Part shown: positions 26,342-33,144 of the stretch, piece by piece
How the letters are laid out: each line of letters begins with the position of its first letter
How positions within the stretch are numbered: position 1 is the stretch's first letter
Origin: Methanobrevibacter sp.
Lineage (GTDB): Archaea; Methanobacteriota; Methanobacteria; Methanobacteriales; Methanobacteriaceae
Direction: 5' to 3'
Assembly: GCA_017553445.1 (NCBI GenBank)
Contig: JAFZMD010000013.1
Span: 1 to 33,144, forward strand
DNA: 33,144 bases
Translations under genes and position numbers: made by a program
Notes under the pieces: generated by a model
Databases searched by the model: none
What the model was told of the DNA's origin: nothing
The model's input: the letters and a program-made list of their open reading frames with translations, nothing else

Positions 26342-26428
26342 AATATTATTTTAAAGAATAATATATAAATAGTTTCAAAATTCACACTTCACCAAATAAT
26401 AAATACTTGGACAAAAATAATTCATATT

Positions 26429-27403
26429 ATGTTTTCAAAAGCTACGGTGAAAGAAAGACGCCAATACTATCGTGAGGAATGGAGTGAAAAAGACCTTCCT
26501 GAATTCATTAGAGAGGGAATCAAAAAAAGAGAGTTTGGTTTTGACCACAATGGTCGTGGCCCTAATGACAGATATAAAACTTTCAGAGGAACAGAGTCTT
26601 TACGAAAATTCCTTAGATATAAAGCACCTTTTGCGGCGTATATTTCAGTAGCTTTTTACAATAACCCTAAAAGAAGACAAGACTGGCAGAAAGCAGAATA
26701 CATTTTTGATGTTGATGCCAAAGATATTCCAATAAGGTCATGCAACTGTGACGGTGTCTGTGAAGTCTGTTTAGGTGAAGCCCTAGAGATTGTGAATTCA
26801 TTGATTGATACGCTAGACAGTGATTTGGGCCTTGACAACATCCATCTGATTTATTCCGGAAGAGGATATCACATCAGAATATTGGATGAAGAGATGATGC
26901 TTGCAAACAGTGAACTGCGGTCTGAAGTGTTAAAGTACGTTGCGGGGGCTGAAGTACCCAAATCCCAGTTCATTAATACCGACATTTCAAATAAGGCATT
27001 TAATTTTGAGCATTTTTCAATTCCTATCGGCTATTCAAAAATCTTTACGGATAAAATGAAGTATAATGTCAAGCATTTGACGGGCAGTGAAGATATTGAC
27101 GGAATAAACCCGAAGATGATGAAGGATATACTTAAAGCAAGACATCACCTGGACAATGATGAATGGGGTTATTTCAAAAGAGATATTGGGCCTAGAAGAT
27201 ATAAAAATTTGGTTGAAGCCATGGCCCGTGTTAATTTAGCCACCATTGATGCTAAAGTTACTATTGATTTGAAAAGGATTTTAAGACTTCCCTCTTCTCT
27301 TCACTCCAAGGTCAGCATGAAATGTATGGAAGTCAAAAACAGAGAGACATTCGATCCTTTCAAGGAAGCTGTTCCCAAATTTGTTTATGAGAGAGATGAT
27401 TGA
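26429..27403 (+). CDS. priS: DNA primase small (catalytic) subunit
   Basis: A 324-residue archaeal PriS. The catalytic pair D94 and D96 is in YIFDVDAKD. Four Cys (C105, C107, C111, C114) form the small zinc-binding loop, SGRGYHIRILD (143-153) is the conserved nucleotide-binding block and LKRILRLPSSLH is the family C-terminal motif. No ribosome site is visible. AATAATAAATAC at 26395-26406, about 23-34 bp upstream, suits a leaderless transcript. The following small gene starts 1 bp after its stop or overlaps it. Confidence 0.95.
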   Translation: MFSKATVKERRQYYREEWSEKDLPEFIREGIKKREFGFDHNGRGPNDRYKTFRGTESLRKFLRYKAPFAAYISVAFYNNPKRRQDWQKAEYIFDVDAKDIPIRSCNCDGVCEVCLGEALEIVNSLIDTLDSDLGLDNIHLIYSGRGYHIRILDEEMMLANSELRSEVLKYVAGAEVPKSQFINTDISNKAFNFEHFSIPIGYSKIFTDKMKYNVKHLTGSEDIDGINPKMMKDILKARHHLDNDEWGYFKRDIGPRRYKNLVEAMARVNLATIDAKVTIDLKRILRLPSSLHSKVSMKCMEVKNRETFDPFKEAVPKFVYERDD

Positions 27404-27404
27404 T

Positions 27405-27662
27405 ATGGATAATGTATTAAGAGAAATTTTACGTGAAAATCAGTTTTTTGAAGAAATGAATGAAAATAGATTTGTCCCAGAATATTTGGGATTAATCGTT
27501 AACGGTGTTGTTATTTATAATGTTAACTGGATAGATATAGTGGATAAGGAACTTGTTTTGATGAATAAGGACATTCAAACACATCCTATTGCTTCCTTAA
27601 TGCTGGAAAATCTTAACTCACTGATGATTATTACTGACAAGGGCATAAAAGAAGTATTATAG
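27405..27662 (+). CDS. Small protein of unknown function downstream of priS
   Basis: About 85 residues. Earlier in-frame ATGs at 27381, 27387 and 27396 overlap priS; the ATG at 27405 gives MDNVLREILRENQFFEEM, while 27396 is also possible. The protein is soluble with an alternating hydrophobic pattern (YLGLIVNGVVIYNVNWIDIV), and I do not recognise a family. Its close coupling to priS suggests a link to primase or replication, but this is inference. It ends directly against the convergent TPR gene; the two stops share the palindrome TAGCTA. Confidence 0.65.
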   Translation: MDNVLREILRENQFFEEMNENRFVPEYLGLIVNGVVIYNVNWIDIVDKELVLMNKDIQTHPIASLMLENLNSLMIITDKGIKEVL

Positions 27663-28511
27663 CTATCTTAATTTTTCCATGCTCAACAATATTTCAGGAT
27701 TCAGTCGAAATGCCTCATTAAAGCATTCTTCTGCTCTATCAAACAAGTCCAATTTATTATATAACAGTCCTTTCATCAGATATGGAAATGGATCATATGG
27801 ATTTAGTTTAATGGCTTTGTTCACCAGTTCAAATGCCTCATCTTTCTGTCCCAGTTCAAGTGATGCCTGTGCCTTTAAAAGTATAATCTGTATTGTTCCA
27901 TCATCTTTTAGATTAATGATTCTTTCACACACATCCTTTAATTTTTCCTCATCTTCCATGTTTTCATAAAGAATTGTCAGTGTTGCAAAAACATCCAGAT
28001 TTGTCGGGTCCAATTCTATTACTTTTTTAGCATATTTCAAAGCATCATCTATCATATTCAATTGTATGCAGCAGTATATCAGGTTTGTGTAATCCTCAAT
28101 GTCTGCCTTATTGATTTTTATTAAAATCTTGATGAAATAGCAGCACTTTTCAAAATCCTGATTAATATATGCCATGTACGAAAGCTGTTTTAATACCATA
28201 TCATTTTCAGGGTCTACATCCAATGTTTTTATTAGATATTCCTCTGCCTTTTCATCATTGTCCATGTTCATATAGCATGATGCAATCAGTACATATGATT
28301 TGATTTTTTCCTTATTGGAACAGTTTTTTACATATACTTCCAGTGTGGTTATGGCTTTGGAGTATTTTTTTATCTTAACTAATGCATTTGCTTTTCTAAA
28401 AAGTAATTTTGAGGCTTTTTCTGGGTCTTTTAATATTATCTCATCAATTAATCTTATTACCTCATCGTATTTATTGTCTTTTTCGAACTGATCTAGTAAT
28501 TTCTCACACAT
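27663..28511 (-). CDS. Tetratricopeptide (TPR) repeat protein
   Basis: A 282-residue protein built almost entirely of about seven or eight TPR-like helical hairpins of 34 residues. Recognisable units include KASKLLFRKANALVKIKKYS, CYMNMDNDEKAEEYLIKTLD, AIKLNPYDPFPYLMKGLLYN and FDRAEECFNEAFRLNPE. No signal peptide is present, so it is a cytoplasmic scaffold; its partners are unknown. On the minus strand ACATATATAAGT-type sequence (28534-28545) lies 24-34 bp before the ATG, so the transcript is probably leaderless. Confidence 0.88.
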   Translation of the reverse strand: MCEKLLDQFEKDNKYDEVIRLIDEIILKDPEKASKLLFRKANALVKIKKYSKAITTLEVYVKNCSNKEKIKSYVLIASCYMNMDNDEKAEEYLIKTLDVDPENDMVLKQLSYMAYINQDFEKCCYFIKILIKINKADIEDYTNLIYCCIQLNMIDDALKYAKKVIELDPTNLDVFATLTILYENMEDEEKLKDVCERIINLKDDGTIQIILLKAQASLELGQKDEAFELVNKAIKLNPYDPFPYLMKGLLYNKLDLFDRAEECFNEAFRLNPEILLSMEKLR

Positions 28512-28576
28512 ATATTAATATTATATTTTTATTACATATATAAGTTGTGTTTAAAATATTAAAAAAATAATAATAA

Positions 28577-29146
28577 CTAGTCGCATTCAATGCACTTGGA
28601 TATAATCTGCTGACTGATTTCTTCAATGGACTGATTACCGTCAATGACATTCCAATTATATGTAAACTTTTTAGAGTTCTCCCTATTTTTAGTAAGAGAT
28701 TCAATATTTTCAAACATTTCGATTTCTTCATCTCTTGAACCTATTCTTCTTAAGGATTCTTCAGGAGTAACATCCAAGAAAAACATTGTATCGGAAGTCG
28801 GAAGTACAGCACAGACAATCTTATAAGTGATTGTATTGACAACACTCGGAAGATACATTACAGCCAAAACATATCTTGAAAAAATTAAAACATCAATGCT
28901 ATCATCATGACTGTATCTGCGAACAGATCGGATTGCATCCAGACCAAAATAAATAGTAGCTTTTATATGATTAATTTTACCTGTTTTTTGAAGTGCCTGT
29001 CTGGATTTACGCCCATAACTATTATCATCACATGGATGAGAACGTACAACCACATTCTTTCCCTGATTTCTGTAATATTCTGCAAGCAAATCAATTTGTG
29101 TGTCCTTTCCAGACCCATCAAGTCCGTCAATTACTATGAATTTCAT
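28577..29146 (-). CDS. tmk: Thymidylate kinase-like protein
   Basis: A 189-residue P-loop kinase of the dTMP-kinase family. It starts MKFIVIDGLDGSGKDTQ, with the P-loop at about 8-16. The usual DRY/DRH motif is replaced by SRY (FSRYVLA), and a lid-like Arg region RRIGSRDEE follows. It would convert dTMP to dTDP, downstream of ThyA; the loss of the Asp in DRY leaves room for a different substrate. SD signal is weak (AGGACTT). It is followed on the minus strand by a T-rich run. Confidence 0.72.
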   Translation of the reverse strand: MKFIVIDGLDGSGKDTQIDLLAEYYRNQGKNVVVRSHPCDDNSYGRKSRQALQKTGKINHIKATIYFGLDAIRSVRRYSHDDSIDVLIFSRYVLAVMYLPSVVNTITYKIVCAVLPTSDTMFFLDVTPEESLRRIGSRDEEIEMFENIESLTKNRENSKKFTYNWNVIDGNQSIEEISQQIISKCIECD

Positions 29147-29228
29147 GTTAAGTCCTGTAAATTAATGCTCTTTAATGTAATATTAATACATTGTTGATAA
29201 ACCACTGTAATTTAAAAGATATTTTTAA

Positions 29229-30347
29229 TTATTCTATAGGATAAAACTCCGTATATTTGGAATTTCTTTCAATAGGATTTCTGCCAAGATTTCTTACAAT
29301 ATTGCCCAAAGTCTCAATGGATGCTTCAACACCATCAGGAGCTCCTGAAGCTTCAGACAATTCATCTCCACCTAAAGTACCGCCCAAATCATTGGTTCCT
29401 GCAGTAAGTGCGACCTGAGCGAATCTGAAACCCATTTTTACCCAGGAAACCTGAATGTTTGGAATTGAATCCTTCAACATCAGTCTGGAAACTGCATATA
29501 ATTTTAAGTCTTCCGTTCCTGTAGCTCCAAGATTTCTCTGGCCTTCCAAAAATATTGGAGAATATTCGTGCATAAATGTCATTGGAATGAATTCCGTAAA
29601 GCCGTGAGTCTCTTCCTGCAGGTTTCTGATAATGTCAATATGCTCGACACGTTCCTCCAAGGTTTCCACATGACCATACATTATAGTAGCAGAACCTGGA
29701 ATACCAATTTCATGAGCAGTCCTGACCGCATCAATCCATTCCTGAACGCTGACCTTTTCAGGACATATTATTTCACGTGAACGGTCCGTTAAAATTTCAG
29801 CGGCGGTTCCTGGTAAAGTGTCAAGGCCTGCGGATTTTAATCTTTCACAGGCTTCAGCCATATCAATGCCTGATAAAAGTGCGGCATCTCTAATCATTGT
29901 AGGTGAAAATCCATGAATCATGACATCAGGGTGTTCCCCTTTAAGCAATTGTAATAAATGTTCATAATATTCAATGTCCGCATCAGGCAAAACCCCACCC
30001 ATTAGAGTGAATTCGCGTGCACCCTTTTCAACGGCACCACGAGCTTTAGCCAAAATGGCCTCATCATCCAAAATATATGCATCAGGGTCATCTGCATCCT
30101 TTCCAAATGCACAAAAACCGCATCGGACCTTACAAATGTTAGTGAAGTTAATATTGCAGTTATTAATGAATGTAACATCATCCCCAACAATTTCACTTCT
30201 CAAATAATCGGCAGTTGCAAGCAATGGATATAAATCGGCACCTTTAATATTCATCAAATGGTTTGCCTCTTCAACAGAAATCTCCTCATCCAAGGATTTG
30301 GTTAAAATTTTTTCTGTTTTTGAAGAAATTGGTAGTTTATCAAACAT
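29229..30347 (-). CDS. cofH: FO synthase subunit 2 (radical SAM, F420 biosynthesis)
   Basis: A 372-residue radical-SAM protein. The cluster-binding motif C72-x3-C76-x2-C79 lies in CKVRCGFCAFGK. Length and motifs such as GGVLPDADIEYYEHLLQ, ATIMYGHVETLEER and the C-terminal GTNDLGGTLGGDELSEASGA fit CofH rather than CofG. It joins tyrosine with 5-amino-6-ribitylaminouracil, the riboflavin-pathway intermediate, as the first half of deazaflavin FO synthesis. A TATA-like AATATATATG at 30371-30380 lies 24-33 bp before the ATG, so the message is probably leaderless. It diverges from comDE. Confidence 0.93.
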   Translation of the reverse strand: MFDKLPISSKTEKILTKSLDEEISVEEANHLMNIKGADLYPLLATADYLRSEIVGDDVTFINNCNINFTNICKVRCGFCAFGKDADDPDAYILDDEAILAKARGAVEKGAREFTLMGGVLPDADIEYYEHLLQLLKGEHPDVMIHGFSPTMIRDAALLSGIDMAEACERLKSAGLDTLPGTAAEILTDRSREIICPEKVSVQEWIDAVRTAHEIGIPGSATIMYGHVETLEERVEHIDIIRNLQEETHGFTEFIPMTFMHEYSPIFLEGQRNLGATGTEDLKLYAVSRLMLKDSIPNIQVSWVKMGFRFAQVALTAGTNDLGGTLGGDELSEASGAPDGVEASIETLGNIVRNLGRNPIERNSKYTEFYPIE

Positions 30348-30437
30348 GAATATAAATAAGTAAATAATTTAATATATATGTTGCTATCTAACATTAAATA
30401 GGAAAAATAAGTAAACACAGTTAAAAAAGATGATATC

Positions 30438-30929
30438 ATGGATAGTACGGAAGCTATTTATAATGGACTTAAAGATGCGGGAATAGACTTTATCGTTAGT
30501 GTTCCCTGCGTTAACTTATCAAAATTACTGAATATGATTGATGAAGACGACAGCATAACTCATATCCCCGTGACAAGAGAGGAAGAGGGAATCGGACTAT
30601 GTGCCGGAGCTTACCTTGGAGGTAAAAGAACTGCCATATTAATGCAAAATTCCGGCCTTGGAAACTCAATAAATGCTTTAAAATCATTGACCGAATTATA
30701 CGGATTTCCACTTTTAATGATAATGAGCCATAGGGGAACTGAAGGAGAAAACATCTGCGGACAAGTTCCTATGGGCCAATCCACACCTTTGATTTTAGAA
30801 GCAATGAACTTTAACTTTTTCAAACCGGGAACTCCCGAAGGAGCATATGAAGCCATTAGAACTTCATGGGAATTGTCCGAAGAAGAAAAAAAGCCGGTCT
30901 CAATACTTCTGGAAATTAAATATTGGTGA
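30438..30929 (+). CDS. comD: Sulfopyruvate decarboxylase subunit alpha (coenzyme M biosynthesis)
   Basis: A 163-residue N-terminal (pyrimidine-binding) domain of a ThDP enzyme. [20 protein letters not shown] contains the conserved Glu that activates ThDP, and [21 protein letters not shown] is characteristic of ComD. With ComE it decarboxylates sulfopyruvate to sulfoacetaldehyde in coenzyme M synthesis. The comE gene starts 4 bp after its stop, so the two subunits are coupled. Confidence 0.94.
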   Translation: MDSTEAIYNGLKDAGIDFIVSVPCVNLSKLLNMIDEDDSITHIPVTREEEGIGLCAGAYLGGKRTAILMQNSGLGNSINALKSLTELYGFPLLMIMSHRGTEGENICGQVPMGQSTPLILEAMNFNFFKPGTPEGAYEAIRTSWELSEEEKKPVSILLEIKYW

Positions 30930-30933
30930 TAAC

Positions 30934-31467
30934 ATGAAAAGAAGAGATGCTATTAACAGAATAATGGATTCAATAGAAAGCGAATTAATAATATGCAATA
31001 TCGGATTTCCTTCAAGAGAATTATATGACATTTATGATAGGGATGAAAACTTCTATATGATCGGATCAATGGGTCTTGCATCATCAATAGGCTTGGGCTT
31101 AGCCCTTGCAAAACCCGAAAGAGATATTGTGGTCATTGACGGAGACGGATCTTTATTGATGAATATGGGTTCACTTGTAACGGTTAATGCATGCAAACCT
31201 AGAAACTTGACCTGGATTGTTATAAACAACGGCGCATATGGTTCAACAGGCAATCAGGAAACATATGCAAAAGACCTGAACCTATGTGAAATCGCATCAG
31301 GCGTTGGTTTAAAAAGCTATAAATTCGAGGATATTGACTTAAAGGAAATTATAAACGATGATGAATGCAATTTCGTAGAATTTAACTGTGAAGCAGGAAA
31401 TTCCACCGCGCCGATTATTGAAATGACACCAGAAGCCATTAAAAAAAGATTCATGAAGATAATTTAA
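30934..31467 (+). CDS. comE: Sulfopyruvate decarboxylase subunit beta
   Basis: About 177 residues; the pyrophosphate-binding half of the ThDP enzyme. The GDGS...NN ThDP/Mg motif is visible as VIDGDGSLLMNMGSLVTV and ending TWIVINN. The open frame extends back to 30847 in comD, but the ATG at 30934 is preceded by GGTGAT formed across the comD stop and is the true start. It pairs with ComD. An AT-rich, T-run region follows its stop. Confidence 0.94.
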   Translation: MKRRDAINRIMDSIESELIICNIGFPSRELYDIYDRDENFYMIGSMGLASSIGLGLALAKPERDIVVIDGDGSLLMNMGSLVTVNACKPRNLTWIVINNGAYGSTGNQETYAKDLNLCEIASGVGLKSYKFEDIDLKEIINDDECNFVEFNCEAGNSTAPIIEMTPEAIKKRFMKII

Positions 31468-31676
31468 TTAAATTATAACCGTCACCAGAAATAGCTTTTC
31501 AATTTTTAATACAACTATTTTTCATTCATTTTTTAATTTTTTCTATAAGAAAACTTTAAAATTAGAAAAACTACACAAAAAATGCCAAATTTTACAAAGT
31601 ATTATATAAATTAAAATACAAAATTATATTATACTAAAAATTTTAGTATTTTAATAAATTGTAAAAAAGTGATATA
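31468..31676. other. Intergenic region with comE end and regulator promoter
   Basis: T-runs near 31500-31550 probably end the comDE transcript. A TATA-like TTATATAA is at 31602-31609, the 19-bp palindrome at 31631-31649 and GTGAT at 31669-31673 before the regulator ATG. No RNA gene is seen. Confidence 0.55.
31631..31649. promoter_or_regulatory. 19-bp perfect palindrome at the regulator transcription start
   Basis: ATACTAAAA (31631-31639) and TTTTAGTAT (31641-31649) are perfect inverted repeats around one A. The TATA-like box at 31602-31609 would put the transcript start at about 31630-31635, so a bound protein would block initiation. The likely binder is the XRE-cupin protein itself (autoregulation), which is inferred. 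Confidence 0.5.
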
Positions 31677-32252
31677 ATGGAAAAAAATGAAGAATTTGCT
31701 TCTAAAATAAAAAGTATTAGAGAAAGACAGAACATGAGTATTGAAGAGCTAGCAGAAGCTAGCGGTGTTAAATTAGATGTTCTAAAAGCTATGGAAAACG
31801 GAGAAGTCATCCCATCTCTTACCCCATTAACAAAAATGGCAAGAGCATTAGGAGTCAGACTCGGAACATTTCTGGATGACACCCCACAGTTAGGTCCTGT
31901 CGTTACAAGAGCTGGAAAACCTACAAATGCATTATACTTCTCAGGCAGGGAAGACGTTACAAATGCAAGCAATTTAGAATTCCACTCATTAGGTGCAGGT
32001 AAAATCGATAGAAACATAGATCCATTCATAATTGATATAGACTATGAAGATGGAGAAAAGGAATTATCCTCACATGAAGGAGAAGAATTTATTTATGTAT
32101 TAGAAGGAGAAATTGAAGTAATTTATGGAAAAGACTCCTTTGTAATCGGTGAAGGAGACAGTATTTTCTATGATTCAGTAGTTCCTCACCACTTACATGC
32201 AACTGGTGAAAAAGCATCTAAAATATTAGCTGTATTATACACACCATACTAA
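31677..32252 (+). CDS. XRE-family HTH plus cupin transcription regulator
   Basis: A 191-residue protein. An XRE helix-turn-helix (about 9-62: IKSIRERQNMSIEELAEASG, then LDVLKAMENGEVIPSLTPL) is fused to a C-terminal cupin domain (about 110-190: SSHEGEEFIYVLEGEIEVIY, then GDSIFYDSVVPHHLHATGE with the usual His metal site). Such proteins sense a small molecule in the cupin and regulate nearby metabolic genes. GTGAT at 31669-31673 precedes the ATG. A perfect palindrome lies 28 bp upstream, and a small gene and an acyl-CoA synthetase gene follow on the same strand, so it may control itself and the ligase. Confidence 0.9.
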   Translation: MEKNEEFASKIKSIRERQNMSIEELAEASGVKLDVLKAMENGEVIPSLTPLTKMARALGVRLGTFLDDTPQLGPVVTRAGKPTNALYFSGREDVTNASNLEFHSLGAGKIDRNIDPFIIDIDYEDGEKELSSHEGEEFIYVLEGEIEVIYGKDSFVIGEGDSIFYDSVVPHHLHATGEKASKILAVLYTPY

Positions 32253-32274
32253 AATTAAGGAGCGTTGGATTAAA

Positions 32275-32430
32275 ATGTTTAAAATGAATACAAATGAAGA
32301 AATAAGCAATGAAAAGTTATTTGAAGTCAAAAGAAATGGTAGTTTTAAATATTTTAAACCTGAGTTGCGCTTGAGATTGGAAAGAGAAGCAGAATTCGAA
32401 ACAAAACTTTTTTACGAAATTAACAATTAA
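32275..32430 (+). CDS. 51-residue protein between regulator and acyl-CoA synthetase
   Basis: The frame encodes MFKMNTNEEISNEKLFEVKR and then a basic/aromatic segment NGSFKYFKPELRLRLEREAE, ending KLFYEINN. It is soluble and charged, with no membrane helix or signal peptide. AAGGAG (32257-32262) is 12 bp ahead of the ATG at 32275, which is somewhat long; the ATG at 32284 is less likely. It lies 22 bp after the regulator stop and 16 bp before the ligase start, so it is probably in the same transcript. I do not recognise it. Coding status is supported by the placement, the ribosome site and the tight spacing but not proven. Confidence 0.6.
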   Translation: MFKMNTNEEISNEKLFEVKRNGSFKYFKPELRLRLEREAEFETKLFYEINN

Positions 32431-32446
32431 ATAAAGGTGTGAAAAT

Positions 32447-33144
32447 ATGAGTGAATTATTTACAGAGCTTTCCCTTGGTAAATTCTTTGAAACACAAGTA
32501 GAAAGACAACCAGATCATGAATTTATCGTTTATCCAGATAGAAATTTAAGATTTACATATAAAGAATTTGATGAAAGAGTAGACAACCTTGCAAAAGGAT
32601 TATTAGCATTAGGCATTAAAAAAGGAGATCATGTCGGTATTTGGGCCAAAAATGTTCCTGAATGGTTAACATACATGTTTGCAACTGCAAAAATTGGTGC
32701 AGCAATCGTAACAGTCAATACAGCTTATCAGACCCATGAACTAGAATATGTATTAAAACAATCAGACATGAAAGCCATTGCAATGACTGACGGATTTAGA
32801 GATACAAGTTACTTTGACATTATCCATGAACTCGTACCTGAACTGAAAGACAGCGCAAGAGGTAACTTGAATAGTGAAAAATTCCCGCATTTAAAATACG
32901 TTTTCCATGTAGGTCAGGAAAAACATCGCGGAATGTACAATACCAATGAACTGTTATTGTTAGGTATGAATTATGACGATGAAGAGTATCAGAAAGTAAA
33001 GGACTCCGTAACCCAGAATGACGTCATCAACATGCAATATACAAGCGGTACCGAAGGTTTTCCTAAAGGAGTTATGCTTACCAGCAGAAACATCGTTAAT
33101 GACGGATACTACATTGGAGAAAATATGAATTACACTCCAGCAGA
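32447..33144 (+). CDS. AMP-forming acyl-CoA synthetase, 5' part
   Basis: The gene leaves the window on the right; 232 residues are visible. The N-terminal domain of an ANL-superfamily (AMP-dependent synthetase and ligase) enzyme is clear, with [20 protein letters not shown] and [20 protein letters not shown]. The A3 phosphate-loop motif is [16 protein letters not shown], with Glu where TSGTTG is most common. It activates a carboxylic acid, probably a short- or medium-chain fatty acid, as the acyl-AMP and then the CoA ester. AGGTGTGA precedes the ATG. It is the third gene after the XRE-cupin regulator and the 51-residue protein. Confidence 0.9.
   Translation, partial: MSELFTELSLGKFFETQVERQPDHEFIVYPDRNLRFTYKEFDERVDNLAKGLLALGIKKGDHVGIWAKNVPEWLTYMFATAKIGAAIVTVNTAYQTHELEYVLKQSDMKAIAMTDGFRDTSYFDIIHELVPELKDSARGNLNSEKFPHLKYVFHVGQEKHRGMYNTNELLLLGMNYDDEEYQKVKDSVTQNDVINMQYTSGTEGFPKGVMLTSRNIVNDGYYIGENMNYTPA

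Noticed and set aside
27660..27665. Shared TAGCTA at convergent stop codons as a special signal
   Set aside because: Two TAG stops placed back-to-back on opposite strands give this palindrome automatically.

Overview
The window is a low-GC archaeal chromosome segment, most probably from a Methanobrevibacter-like member of the Methanobacteriales. Support comes from methanogen and archaeal marker genes (FO synthase subunit CofH, sulfopyruvate decarboxylase ComDE, archaeal DNA primase PriS/PriL, pantoate kinase, the non-canonical aromatic pathway enzymes, class I CCA-adding enzyme, F420H2 oxidase FprA). Archaeal TATA boxes, GGTGAT-type ribosome sites, probable leaderless genes and an adhesin-like Ig-repeat protein with a TGNP-type C-terminal anchor point the same way. 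Presence of comDE argues against a coenzyme-M auxotroph such as M. ruminantium M1.

Layout. 1-649: 3' end of the family II pyrophosphatase. 650-7573: an accessory, surface-oriented stretch with a DUF4405-like putative haem membrane protein carrying a His/Asn/Gly-rich loop, an acyltransferase-3 membrane protein, an alpha/beta hydrolase, an adhesin-like protein with a 288-bp internal duplication, an exported M14-carboxypeptidase-like protein and methanogen-type thymidylate synthase. 7610-11480 (minus): one operon, ADH synthase, 3-dehydroquinate synthase II, ThpR, CCA-adding enzyme. 11572-12923 (minus): pantoate kinase and a coupled methyltransferase-like protein. 12969-14804 (minus): F420H2 oxidase and a flavodoxin, an oxygen-detoxification pair. 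14906-16612: a small exported protein diverging from a PHP phosphoesterase and DUF2115 pair. 16604-18295 (minus): a GT4/MraY-like glycosyl-phosphotransferase followed by the riboflavin/F420-pathway reductase. 18379-22424 (minus): metG, a DUF530 protein and a double-HTH protein. 22664-27662: priL and priS on the plus strand, separated by a minus-strand MacB-like ABC exporter and an unknown gene. 27663-30347 (minus): TPR protein, thymidylate-kinase-like protein, cofH. 30438-31467: comDE. 31677-33144: XRE-cupin regulator, a 51-residue protein and the start of an acyl-CoA synthetase.

Most of the window is housekeeping metabolism. I see no rRNA, tRNA, CRISPR array, transposase or integrase. The points most worth a second look are the DUF4405-like putative cytochrome with a sequon- and His-rich outer loop, preceded by three 31-bp tandem repeats; the ABC permease whose conserved N-terminus lies upstream of any canonical start codon; the perfect palindromes in three promoter regions; and the small gene between the XRE-cupin regulator and the acyl-CoA synthetase. 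I do not see a clearly new multi-gene system.
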